Origin: Bifidobacterium breve
Lineage (GTDB): Bacteria; Actinomycetota; Acidimicrobiia; Acidimicrobiales; Microtrichaceae
Direction of reading: 5' to 3'
Assembly (NCBI GenBank): GCA_945901935.1
Contig: CAMDLX010000011.1
Location: 1 to 39,811 of the forward strand
Length of the DNA: 39,811 nt
The translations under genes and the position numbers were made by a program. Below are positions 27,055 to 35,994 of this stretch, one piece after another (positions within the stretch are counted from its first letter, which is position 1; every line of letters starts with the position of its first letter). A model generated the notes under the pieces. It searched no databases. It saw only the letters and a list, made by a program, of their open reading frames with translations, and was not told the origin of the DNA.

Positions 27055-28045
27055 GGTGCGACCGCAGGTCGCCCACTGTGCGAGACCGTACCTGAGCTCG
27101 AGTTACAAACCGGTGAGCAGTGTGTTCGTAGGTGAACCCAATGCCGCCGTGATTCTGCACGTTGATCTGCGAATTCTCAATTGCGGCATTCGTTGCAACT
27201 ACGCGTGCAGCATGAGCGTGAAAAGCAGCATCGGGAAGGCCGTCGAGAACTGCAATCGCGCTGTAGCGAACGAGTGAGTTGGCTGCGTCAGCGCGCACCG
27301 CCATATCTGCACAGCGATGCTTCACCGCTTGGAATGAGCCAATCGGAGTTCCAAACTGTTCGCGGTCCTTGGCGTACTGCGTTGACTGCTGCGCAGTCGC
27401 AGTTGCGATTCCAGCGAGTTCGGCTGCAATCAGCACCGTGGCTCGAAGTTGAAGCCCTGAGGCATCGTCTTGGTAACACAGCGCCGGTATCTGCGAAACG
27501 GTTCCAATAGCAGTGGGAACCAGGCGATCGAGGGAGGCAAGAGGCTCGGCAACTAGGTCTGCTGCGGCCACAATGGCAGCACTGGCGCCTACGAGTACCA
27601 AGACCAAATCTGCTCCACCAAAGTCGGTGACGCGGAAGGTACCCGAGACTGTTGCACCTGCAACAGCAGCAGTATCTCCGTGAGGCTCAGCAAGGGCTAC
27701 GAGTTGGGTTCCCGACAAGATCTGAGCTGCAAGCTCAGTAGCTCCAACCATGGCCGCTAGGCGAGCAGCTAGCACGGTTGGTAAAAACGGTCCGGGGGCT
27801 GCGTGGGTTCCAATCTCGGCAAAGAGCAAGGCTTCCTCGGCCAAGGTGTAACCGACTCCGCCAAGGGCCTCTGGTAGCCCCAATCCGAACCAGCCAAGCT
27901 CGGCGCATTGTTTCCAAAGCGCCGAATCCACCACCGAGTTGGCGCCATCGAGTTCGGCTAGCGCATGCAGGTCGAAGTTGCGTTCGAGTTGGCTGCGAAC
28001 TGTGTTGATAATTTCGTCTTGTTCTTCGGTTGGTAAGAGATCCAT
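27020..28045 (-). CDS. Acyl-CoA dehydrogenase (shorter, divergent paralog)
   Basis: MDLLPTEEQDEIINTVRSQLERNF..., QYAKDREQFGTPIGSFQAVKHRCADMAV, IQNHGGIGFTYEH-type motif (VQNHGGIGFTYEHTAHRF). ORF-track start at 28306 trimmed to 28045. Confidence 0.93.
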   Translation of the reverse strand: MDLLPTEEQDEIINTVRSQLERNFDLHALAELDGANSVVDSALWKQCAELGWFGLGLPEALGGVGYTLAEEALLFAEIGTHAAPGPFLPTVLAARLAAMVGATELAAQILSGTQLVALAEPHGDTAAVAGATVSGTFRVTDFGGADLVLVLVGASAAIVAAADLVAEPLASLDRLVPTAIGTVSQIPALCYQDDASGLQLRATVLIAAELAGIATATAQQSTQYAKDREQFGTPIGSFQAVKHRCADMAVRADAANSLVRYSAIAVLDGLPDAAFHAHAARVVATNAAIENSQINVQNHGGIGFTYEHTAHRFVTRAQVRSRTVGDLRSHLGGLLEQPAAL

Positions 28046-28055
28046 CTTGTGCTCC

Positions 28056-29249
28056 TCAGGCCCGCGGCAGGCCGAGCACACGCTCGCCCACGATGTTGCG
28101 TTGAATATCGCTTGTGCCGCCACCGATTGTGTAGGCAAAGGACTGCAGATAGGGGCCTGTCCAAACGCCTTCTCCGTCAACCTCGGTGAGCCGAAGTGCA
28201 TCGGCTCCGATGATGTCGAGTGCGAGTTGGTACACGCGCTGATGAAGTTCTCCGTGGAAGAGCCGCACGATTGAGCCTTCTGGTCCTGGAGTGTCCGTTC
28301 GAGCATTGCGAGAGATCCCAGTGATGGTCATTGCTCGCAAGGCGGCCACTTCTGCTCGAGCAAGCGAAAGCCTGCGGGCAAGTTCATCATCTTGTATTGC
28401 GGGACGTTTGCCGTCCGGACCAACTCGGATTTTGGCCTCGTCGATGAGCCGTTCCACTGTTGCTGCAAGCTCTACCTGATCGGCCATGAACGCAGTGCCG
28501 CGCTCAAATCCCAAGGTGGACATTGCAGTGCGCCAGCCGTTATGAAGCCCTCCCACCACATTGCTCATCGGGATGCGAACCTCGTCATAAAAGACTTCGC
28601 AAAAATCTGTGACGTGACTCATGGTGCGAATCTCACGGATCTCAATCCCGGGCGAGTTCATATCGCATACCACCCAGGTAATGCCCTTGTGTTTCGGAGC
28701 GGTCGGGTCGGTACGAACTAATAGTTCTTGCACATCTGCAACATGGGCATAGCTGGTCCACGTCTTTTGACCAGTCACGACGAGTTCGTCTCCGTCGATC
28801 TCTGCCTTGGTGCTCAAGCTGGCTAGGTCTGAGCCCGAGCCTGGCTCGGAAAAACCTTGGCACCAGACAGCTTCACCCTTCAGGATCTGAGGAAGGTAGG
28901 TAGAGCGCTGCTCCTCGTTGCCATTCACGATGATGGTTGGCCCGCCGTGCAGATTGCCCACGAACGTGCAGGAGTTGTTCAGAGTGAACGGTGGGTTTGC
29001 CTTGGCAAACTCCTCGTACCAAATCATCTGCTGGATATCAGTCAGGCCACGCCCGCCGTACTCGGTGGGCCAGTTGATACCAGCCCAGCCACCGTCAAAG
29101 AGGGTTCGTTGCCAGGCTAAATCGAATGCCCGCATCTCTTGGCCCTCTGGGGGCCGAGCTTCTTTGGGCAGGTTCTCATGCAACCAGGTGCTGGCTTCCT
29201 CGCGGAATGCCAACTCCTCGGCGGTCAAGTCGAGGTTCATGATCTGCAA
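28056..29249 (-). CDS. Acyl-CoA dehydrogenase (longer paralog)
   Basis: WCQGFSEPGSGSDLASLSTKAEIDGDELVVTGQKTWTSYAHVAD, TIGGGTSDIQRNIVGERVLGLPR. Confidence 0.95.
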   Translation of the reverse strand: MQIMNLDLTAEELAFREEASTWLHENLPKEARPPEGQEMRAFDLAWQRTLFDGGWAGINWPTEYGGRGLTDIQQMIWYEEFAKANPPFTLNNSCTFVGNLHGGPTIIVNGNEEQRSTYLPQILKGEAVWCQGFSEPGSGSDLASLSTKAEIDGDELVVTGQKTWTSYAHVADVQELLVRTDPTAPKHKGITWVVCDMNSPGIEIREIRTMSHVTDFCEVFYDEVRIPMSNVVGGLHNGWRTAMSTLGFERGTAFMADQVELAATVERLIDEAKIRVGPDGKRPAIQDDELARRLSLARAEVAALRAMTITGISRNARTDTPGPEGSIVRLFHGELHQRVYQLALDIIGADALRLTEVDGEGVWTGPYLQSFAYTIGGGTSDIQRNIVGERVLGLPRA

Positions 29250-29290
29250 GCTAGTCGCATGCCTGACGACCCGTCAGATCACCCGAGGGC

Positions 29291-29818
29291 TTAGCTCTTT
29301 GTGCTGGTGATCTCGCAGGTGACTTGTTGCACAGAGTCTCCGGCTTTCCCGGTGCCTTCCCAGTTGCCGTTCCCGGTGCTTCTGATTTCAGTCACTTTGT
29401 CTGAAGCAACCAAGTCCTTGGTGGTGACCTCTATGAACTTGACCACTAGTGAGGTGGAATCCGATGCGCCGGTGTAGGAACCAGTAGCAGTGAGCGAGCC
29501 GTCGGCCTCGATCTGGCAGGTGCGAACCGTCAGTGCTAGCTCTGGCCCGGAGTTGAGCACAGTAGCAACGCCGACAAAGGCGGCTCCTGCGACTAGGGCG
29601 AGAATCACGAGCATGCCAACGATGAGCCCAGCACGAGACTTTTTTGGCTCAGCAGGAGCGGGCTGAGCGGCAAACCCTTCCGTTGGCGGAACTGCTGCTG
29701 ACCCCAGCGTGGACTCGCCCCAAGCTGTCGGAGGTGCACTGGGTGGGCCTGTGGGTGCTGGGTTATAGGGCGGAGGTACCGGTGGTGGCGTGAATTGTCC
29801 TGTTGGATCATCGCTCAT
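29291..29818 (-). CDS. Hypothetical single-TM protein with Pro-rich cytoplasmic N-terminus
   Basis: MSDDPTGQFTPPPVPPPYNPAPTGPP..., KKSRAGLIVGMLVILALVAGAAFVGVATVL TM segment, exported C-terminal domain. Confidence 0.75.
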   Translation of the reverse strand: MSDDPTGQFTPPPVPPPYNPAPTGPPSAPPTAWGESTLGSAAVPPTEGFAAQPAPAEPKKSRAGLIVGMLVILALVAGAAFVGVATVLNSGPELALTVRTCQIEADGSLTATGSYTGASDSTSLVVKFIEVTTKDLVASDKVTEIRSTGNGNWEGTGKAGDSVQQVTCEITSTKS

Positions 29819-29950
29819 GGTGTGTCCTCCTCGGGTTCGTGAACGTGCTGCTGCTGCGTTAGTGGTCTCTTTCTACTCTAATGAGGCTGCAGCAAAACCC
29901 GGCCTGGCCTTCGTTCATAAGAAGTTCATAGATTTGCCGGCTGGCATGCC

Positions 29951-29973
29951 GCGAAGATTGCTTCGCAGAGAGG
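29951..29973 (+). promoter_or_regulatory. Hairpin GCGAAG-ATTG-CTTCGC followed directly by SD-like AGAGAGG
   Basis: 29951-29966 perfect 6-bp stem with tetraloop; AGAGAGG at 29967-29973, 9 nt upstream of CTG 29983. Confidence 0.5.
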
Positions 29974-29982
29974 TACCGTCGG

Positions 29983-31275
29983 CTGATCGAAACCCGCACC
30001 TACGTCCTCGACACTTCAGTGCTGCTAGCGGACCCTGCAGCACTGGAAAAGTTTGAAGAGCACGAAGTGGTTGTTCCGCTCGTGGTCCTCATGGAGCTGG
30101 AGGCCAAGCGCCTCCACCCAGAGCTGGGCTGGTCCGCCCGGGAAGCCCTGAGGTACTTAGAACGCTTACGCATCGAACATGGAACGCTGACTGAGCCAAT
30201 TCCAGTAAATAATGTTGGCGGCACGGTTCGCGTGGAACTCAACCATGTCGATACATCGAGCTTGCCTGCAGCTTTTTCAAGCTCCGAAAATGACCACAGA
30301 ATCCTTGCCGTCGGTCGCAACCTGGCTGATAAAGGTCTGCTTGTCACCCTGGTGAGTAAGGACCTTCCCCTGCGCCTGAAGGCCTCTGTTGCCGGCCTCG
30401 GCGCAGAGGAGTACCGCAACGAAATCACTGGCGGGGCAGAGGGTTGGTCTGGTCTCGTTGAGCTTGCAACCGAAGCCGAAACCATCGATCGCCTGTACCA
30501 CGAGCGCAGTCTGTTCTTGGCCGAGGCTGCCGATCTGCCAACGAACGCGGGACTGGTATTGCGTTCGCCAAGCAGCTCGGCTTTGGCACGTTTGCATAGT
30601 GATGGTCGCGCCCATTTGTTAGATGGCGATCGCCACTTGTTTGACGTGCGCGGCCGCTCCGCTGAGCAGCGCGTTGCCCTCGACTTGTTGAGCGATGACA
30701 GCGTTGGAATCGTCTCCCTTGGCGGCCCTGCAGGAACCGGCAAGTCAGTCTTGGCGCTAGCCGCTGGCCTAGAAGCGGTGTTGGAACGTCGAACTCAAAA
30801 GAAGGTCATTGTGTTTCGACCGCTCTATGCGGTGGGCGGGCAAGACCTTGGTTTTCTGCCCGGCGATGCGGACGAAAAAATGGGCCCCTGGGCAGCAGCA
30901 GTCAACGACGCTTTGGAGTCCATTGCTGGTCCCGAGGTGATTGAGGAAGTGATTGCTCGCAAGCTGCTCGAGGTTTTGCCGCTCACACATATTCGGGGCC
31001 GGACTTTGACGGACACGTTTGTGATTGTTGATGAGGCTCAGAACCTAGAGAAGATGGTGTTGCTGACGGCACTCACTCGTCTGGGTGCCGGAAGCCGCGT
31101 AGTTCTGACTCACGACGTTGCACAACGAGACAATCTTCATGTGGGTCGCTACGACGGCGTTGCTTCGGTGGTGTCTACCTTGCGGGGCAACTCGTTGTTT
31201 GGGCACGTCACCCTGACTCGTTCCGAGCGCAGCCCAGTTGCAGCGCTCGTGACCGAGCTGCTCGGGTCAAGCTGA
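29983..31275 (+). CDS. PIN-domain/PhoH-family ATPase (PhoH2-like); probable CTG start
   Basis: In-frame (L)[23 protein letters not shown]... PIN motif, [17 protein letters not shown] Walker [37 protein letters not shown]-track start is GTG 30019, inside the PIN motif. Confidence 0.9.
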   Translation: MIETRTYVLDTSVLLADPAALEKFEEHEVVVPLVVLMELEAKRLHPELGWSAREALRYLERLRIEHGTLTEPIPVNNVGGTVRVELNHVDTSSLPAAFSSSENDHRILAVGRNLADKGLLVTLVSKDLPLRLKASVAGLGAEEYRNEITGGAEGWSGLVELATEAETIDRLYHERSLFLAEAADLPTNAGLVLRSPSSSALARLHSDGRAHLLDGDRHLFDVRGRSAEQRVALDLLSDDSVGIVSLGGPAGTGKSVLALAAGLEAVLERRTQKKVIVFRPLYAVGGQDLGFLPGDADEKMGPWAAAVNDALESIAGPEVIEEVIARKLLEVLPLTHIRGRTLTDTFVIVDEAQNLEKMVLLTALTRLGAGSRVVLTHDVAQRDNLHVGRYDGVASVVSTLRGNSLFGHVTLTRSERSPVAALVTELLGSS

Positions 31276-31277
31276 TC

Positions 31278-31315
31278 AAACAGGCTCGAGGTGAAGCGTC
31301 CGGCGCCGCCTGTTT
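31278..31315. terminator. Bidirectional stem between convergent genes
   Basis: AAACAGGC (31278-31285) / GCCTGTTT (31308-31315), between the PhoH stop (31275) and the MgtE-like stop (31315-31317). Confidence 0.6.
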
Positions 31316-32601
31316 CAGGTGATACCGAAGGTGACGAGAGCCAGAATCAGCGCGAGGACTCCCACGAAGTCAACCGAGGCAGTTACTACCGGAATTCCGT
31401 AGGTATCGGGGTCGAGCTTGGATCGCCAAGCGGCGATGGTGCCGTAATAGGCCAACGCAATTACGAAGATCACAGCAATGAGTCCGCCGGCTAGCGAGGA
31501 TGCCACCATCCAACCCAAACCGGGGCTTGCCTGGCCAAGGAGGGTGCCGATGACGTAGGCACCGACTCCGTTGAACACAAAGACGGGAAACCCAATAAAC
31601 AGCACGAGCAGCGCATCGCGTCGTGCTTCTCTGCCGGGGCGCATGACAGGTTCAACAAGACCGAGATGCAAGTTTGTGGCCATGCGGCTCGCAAGGATGC
31701 CACCGAGCGCGCCGGCAGAACTGACAAAGGCAGGGAGCAGAACCAGGAGGGCGGGATACCCGGTGAACAGAGCCATCTGACTCTCAACTGCGATACCCGC
31801 CAAGGTAGAGAGCACAAGGGCAATGCTCAGTACGGGCAAGGACTCACGGATGATCTGACGGAACGAAGCTAGGTGGGTGCGAAGGCTTGCAAGGATCACG
31901 ATCAGAGTGAGCAGAATCATGAGCCAGCCGATTGCAGTGGTGAACGATCCGTGGCCCAGAACCTTTGTGGCAAGGAACAGTGCGGGGATGGTGACAACGT
32001 CGCCCAGCGTGGACACCGTGGGTGCCACCAGGTTGTCAAGGTCCCACTCTCTACGCACCGCACCGATGGCGAGCAAGACAGTGGCCGCTAGCACGATCAC
32101 GCTGGCAATGACGCCGCCGAGAATAGAGATCAGTGCCAAGTCGATCACGCTGATCGTGTTGGCGATACCAAAAGCCACCGAGATGACTTTGGCTAGAAAC
32201 GCAAGCAAAAGTGACAGCATGAAGGTCAGCGACATCGAGGCCAGAACGTTCTGAATGAGTACGGATTCGCGCTTGGTAGAGACGCGAAAGGTACCCGTAT
32301 GAATTGCAGTCGAGATTCGGTTTCCGACTGCACCAAAGATGTTGCCTCTCAGCCCAATTGCAGCAGGAATCATGACGAGTAAACCCGGTAGCAGTTCTAG
32401 GGTGCCGGTAATCGAGCCGAGTACAGCTCCCGCCGCAAAGCTGGTGCAGGAGTTGACTCCGAGCGCTACCAAGCTTTGGCGCGTTGCATCCCCGGTCGGC
32501 CCAAGGAGATCTACCAACCGTCGGCGAAACTCCAGGGGACGCGGACTCGGAATGCGGAACCGACTGGCCATGGCTGTTCGAGACAGTGTCAGGGCGACCA
32601 A
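31315..32601 (-). CDS. MgtE/SLC41-like divalent cation transporter (integral membrane domains only)
   Basis: Two homologous membrane halves: ELLPGLLVMIPAAIGLRGNIFGAVGNRISTAIHTG and TGYPALLVLLPAFVSSAGALGGILASRMATNLHLG; no N-terminal MgtE/CBS domains. Confidence 0.85.
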   Translation of the reverse strand: MVALTLSRTAMASRFRIPSPRPLEFRRRLVDLLGPTGDATRQSLVALGVNSCTSFAAGAVLGSITGTLELLPGLLVMIPAAIGLRGNIFGAVGNRISTAIHTGTFRVSTKRESVLIQNVLASMSLTFMLSLLLAFLAKVISVAFGIANTISVIDLALISILGGVIASVIVLAATVLLAIGAVRREWDLDNLVAPTVSTLGDVVTIPALFLATKVLGHGSFTTAIGWLMILLTLIVILASLRTHLASFRQIIRESLPVLSIALVLSTLAGIAVESQMALFTGYPALLVLLPAFVSSAGALGGILASRMATNLHLGLVEPVMRPGREARRDALLVLFIGFPVFVFNGVGAYVIGTLLGQASPGLGWMVASSLAGGLIAVIFVIALAYYGTIAAWRSKLDPDTYGIPVVTASVDFVGVLALILALVTFGIT

Positions 32602-32644
32602 AAAAGGAAGCCGGGCGAGGTCGCTACTCTACCGTTGTTGCGGC

Positions 32645-34231
32645 CTAGGTCGGTGACTGGCTACCTGGCCGGGGTGGGTCGGCTCGATGAATGGTTCCAA
32701 ACCCAGTGGCCCGCGTATTGGCAAGGCGGGGGTCGCTATGTTCCAGCTTCATGCTGAGTAGGCGTTGCGCATAGCCCAGAATCCTGCCTGCCAGAGCCGG
32801 GTCCTGCGCTGCGTTGTGCAGTTCCTCCGGATCCGCTCGCAGGTCATAAAAAAGTGGCGGTAATCCGCCGGAAAAGTGCACATATTTGGCCTCGTGATCG
32901 CGGATCACAGAGATGGCGCACTGATCTTGCCGAATACCGAAGATCGACTCGATGATGGTGCTGTTGGGCTCGCGAAAGTCGAATTCAAACTGCACGGCCG
33001 ATCGCCAGTTCTCTGGTCCAGACGCAGGCAAGGCTGGTTGCTCGAGGAACGGCAGCAGGCTTGCACCATCACAAAAATCAGGTGGGGTCACTCCAATGAG
33101 TTCAAGCAGCGTTGGGAAAATGTCAACGTTCTCACTGAAGGCCTCGATCACGCGGCCTGCCTGTTCGATACGGCCAGGTGCCCGGATGATGAGTGGAATC
33201 CGATAGCTCTGATCAAAAAATCCCAGTTTCTCGACGAACCAGTGGTCGCCTAGTTGTTCACCGTGATCAGAGGTCAGGATCACGATGGTGTTGTCAGTGC
33301 AACCGAGTTGGTCGAGGCCGTCGAGTAGCACCCCGACCTGATGGTCCACTTCTGCGATCATGCCAAAGTACGTGGCTTGTAGTTGTCGCTGGTCGACTTC
33401 CTCGGCGGGGGAGGGCACGATGGTGAGGGCTGCGGCCAAGAACGGGTGTTGTTCGGCTTCTTGTTGCATGCTCGGGTGACGCACCACCTCGGGCATGTCG
33501 GCTGGGTCGAACATGTCGTTATAGGGCGAGGGGGCAAGGTACGGGGGATGCGGGCGTAGATACGATAAGTGCGCGCACCAAGGTTGAGTTCCTCGGTCCG
33601 GTGAGGAGATCCAGTTCAGTGCCGCCTCGGTCAAGAACGCCGATTCGGTCTGTTCCGCCGAGTAAGTAGATGGCGCCCAAGTAGCCCCTCTACCCTCGGG
33701 AATCGGAACCTCTGCGGGGTCATAAATCTTTCGGTTCTCATCGGGTACCGCAAAGCCCTGATCCGCGAGCCAGTCAATCCAGGGATCGATGTTGTCGTCA
33801 AGTAGGACACCTACCGAGAAGCCATCCATGGGCTGCTCGTAGCTGCATCGCCTGGGATCATCGGATTCCAAAGTGGCTGGGTCAAGCGCAGTGTCGGTGT
33901 ATCCAAACAAGGTTGGGTCGTAGCCCGCCCTGCGCAGTTCCCTTGGCAGCATCGGGAGATTGTCTGCCAAGGGTGCGCCGTTGTTCGTTACCCGGTGGTT
34001 CATTTGCCAGAGTCCAGTGAGCAGCGATGCGCGGCCGGGAGCGCAAGGGGCGCAGTTGCTGTAGTGGTTTGCAAAGCGCAAGCCTTGTTCGGCGAGTCGA
34101 TCAAGGTTGGGGGTTTGTACGTTGGGATGCCCCGCAGCGGATAGGCATTCGGCCCGGAACTGATCCAAGGTGATCAGCAAAATATTGGGCCGGGGCAGAT
34201 TGTCGGCACTGGTGTTTACGGAATCATTCAC
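32645..34231 (-). CDS. Type I sulfatase (alkaline phosphatase superfamily)
   Basis: NILLITLDQFRAECLSAAGHPNVQTPNLDRLAEQG; formylglycine motif C-A-P-G-R in NCAPCAPGRASLLTGL; VILTSDHGEQLGDHWFVEKLGFFDQSYRIPLIIRAPG. Confidence 0.95.
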   Translation of the reverse strand: MNDSVNTSADNLPRPNILLITLDQFRAECLSAAGHPNVQTPNLDRLAEQGLRFANHYSNCAPCAPGRASLLTGLWQMNHRVTNNGAPLADNLPMLPRELRRAGYDPTLFGYTDTALDPATLESDDPRRCSYEQPMDGFSVGVLLDDNIDPWIDWLADQGFAVPDENRKIYDPAEVPIPEGRGATWAPSTYSAEQTESAFLTEAALNWISSPDRGTQPWCAHLSYLRPHPPYLAPSPYNDMFDPADMPEVVRHPSMQQEAEQHPFLAAALTIVPSPAEEVDQRQLQATYFGMIAEVDHQVGVLLDGLDQLGCTDNTIVILTSDHGEQLGDHWFVEKLGFFDQSYRIPLIIRAPGRIEQAGRVIEAFSENVDIFPTLLELIGVTPPDFCDGASLLPFLEQPALPASGPENWRSAVQFEFDFREPNSTIIESIFGIRQDQCAISVIRDHEAKYVHFSGGLPPLFYDLRADPEELHNAAQDPALAGRILGYAQRLLSMKLEHSDPRLANTRATGFGTIHRADPPRPGSQSPT

Positions 34232-34302
34232 TAACCCATTCTGTCTGAAACAACGGGAACTGTCTGAAACCGCGCAGGCTGTTCGTTAGGGGGAGTAGGG
34301 CA

Positions 34303-35208
34303 ATGAGAACCGGGTTCTATTCTTCCGCTACGTTGGCGAGTATGCCTATGCCTTCTGGAATTGGAATCATCGACACGATGATGGACCTGCCCTTTGACGA
34401 TGTTCGTTCCATCTACGAGTTTCTCGCGCCCAACCTCAAGGACACCGCCTCGAAGGAAGAGTTTGAGTTCCCTGCTCAATACATGTTCAAGAAGGTGCCA
34501 GGTGCCATGGAGGCCGGCCAGGACCCGGTAGCGCACACGCTGGCGCTCATGGATCATCACGGAATCGAGATGGCCATGATTGGTGCTGGCGGAACGAACC
34601 AACTCAGGGCTCTGAATGATCACCCCGACCGGTTCTTGCCTTCGATTGGCGTTGACCCCAATGAGGGCATGAAGGCCGTGGAGCAGATCGTCAAGGCCTA
34701 TGAGACCACTGGGCTGCGAGCGCTCGCAGGGTTTCCTGCGGGATACAACCCTCAGGTGCCCATAAATGACAAGCGCTGGTATCCGATTTATGCCAAATGC
34801 TGTGAGCTGAACATTCCCGTATTTATGTGCACCGGGGTGCCCGGTCCGCGAGTTCCGATGGCATGTCAGAAGCCTGAGTTGCTTGATGAGGTCTGTTGGT
34901 TCTTCCCGGAACTGACCATTGTGATGCGTCACGGTGCTGAGCCATGGGAGGAGTTAGCAGTCAAGCTGATGATTAAGTGGCCGAATCTGTATTACTCGAC
35001 CTCTGCCTTTGCGCCGAAGTACTACCCCAAAGCAATCATCGATTACGCCAATACTCGTGGCAGCGACAAGGTGATGTACGGGGGCTATTTTCCCATGGGT
35101 CTGACCTTGGATCGCATCTTCTCTGAAATGCCAGATGTGCCGCTGAAGGATGAAGTCTGGCCAAAGTTCTTGCGTGAGAATGCGCGAAAGGTACTCGGTC
35201 TGAGCTGA
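34303..35208 (+). CDS. Amidohydrolase family protein (amidohydrolase_2-like)
   Basis: GIGIIDTMMDLPFDD, DRFLPSIGVDPNEGMKAVEQI, KVMYGGYFPMGLTLDRIFSEMPDVPLKDEVWPKFLRENARKVLGL; SD agggggag upstream of ATG 34303. Confidence 0.88.
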   Translation: MRTGFYSSATLASMPMPSGIGIIDTMMDLPFDDVRSIYEFLAPNLKDTASKEEFEFPAQYMFKKVPGAMEAGQDPVAHTLALMDHHGIEMAMIGAGGTNQLRALNDHPDRFLPSIGVDPNEGMKAVEQIVKAYETTGLRALAGFPAGYNPQVPINDKRWYPIYAKCCELNIPVFMCTGVPGPRVPMACQKPELLDEVCWFFPELTIVMRHGAEPWEELAVKLMIKWPNLYYSTSAFAPKYYPKAIIDYANTRGSDKVMYGGYFPMGLTLDRIFSEMPDVPLKDEVWPKFLRENARKVLGLS

Positions 35209-35252
35209 CCCGGACAAGGCTCAACTGAGCTGAACCGGACGGGGCTAGCGCC

Positions 35253-35288
35253 GTTCAGCCGACTTGTTCAGCCGACTTGTTCAGTCGG
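35253..35288. repeat. 13-bp tandem repeat abutting and overlapping the DUF3501 stop codon
   Basis: gttcagccgactt (35253-35265), gttcagccgactt (35266-35278), gttcagtcgg (35279-35288). Confidence 0.85.
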
Positions 35289-35901
35289 CGGCTAGGTCGG
35301 TCGCGAGTTCTGCCACCGTGGCTTCGCTCAATGCGGTGACCTCTAGATAATCCGGGTGATCCACTACGAGTTCCACTGGCCCAGTTGACCAAGCTGCTAC
35401 TTGCTCTGGGGTGAACTCAAATCGAATGTAATGAACCGAGGCAGTTACGTCATCTCTGGTGAGCTGTGCCTCGTGATCCTCGTCAACAACGCAACGCACC
35501 TCGTGGCCTGCGAAGCGAAGTAGCAGAGAGCGCTGAATTCCTACCAGTTTTGGCAACCACTCACGCAACTGCTCTTCGCTAGTGAGTTCAAGAAACAGGG
35601 TTGCTGAAAGGGTGCCGGGAAGAGGAATGAGCGGGTTGTAGACGTTGAGCTCGGTGGTGATGCCTTCGTCGGACAGGATGTTCTCTGCTCGGGCCATCTC
35701 TTGCACCTGAAACAAAATGGTCTCTCGGTTTTCGAACAGCAGCGTGACGAACAGGCCGACGCCGATGCGGCGCCGCTTCTTGAGAGTGATGATCTCTGCG
35801 CGGAACTCATCGCGGGTGCGCTCGTAGGCGCGAAGGTCCGCAATGTCACTTAGTTTCAGCTTGCGCGGGGATAGGTCGTCTTGTGGCGATGAGGAACTCA
35901 A
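35281..35901 (-). CDS. DUF3501 family protein
   Basis: KLKLSDIADLRAYERTRDEFRAEIITLKKRRRIGVGLFVTLLFENRETILFQVQEMARAENI; TTG start at 35901. Confidence 0.88.
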   Translation of the reverse strand: MSSSSPQDDLSPRKLKLSDIADLRAYERTRDEFRAEIITLKKRRRIGVGLFVTLLFENRETILFQVQEMARAENILSDEGITTELNVYNPLIPLPGTLSATLFLELTSEEQLREWLPKLVGIQRSLLLRFAGHEVRCVVDEDHEAQLTRDDVTASVHYIRFEFTPEQVAAWSTGPVELVVDHPDYLEVTALSEATVAELATDLAAD

Positions 35902-35994
35902 GTGGCGCTCTTTCTGCTGGAGGGGATTCGGGGGGGGGATGTCTTTTTTTGGGGAGGTGAGCGAGTGGGGTATTGCTTTTGATCTGGTATTGGG

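Noticed and set aside
30000-30743. 247-aa minus-strand ORF
   Set aside because: Antisense to the PIN-PhoH gene; Arg/Ser/Pro-rich antisense composition.
34231-34932. 233-aa minus-strand ORF
   Set aside because: Antisense to the amidohydrolase, whose family motifs and RBS are convincing.
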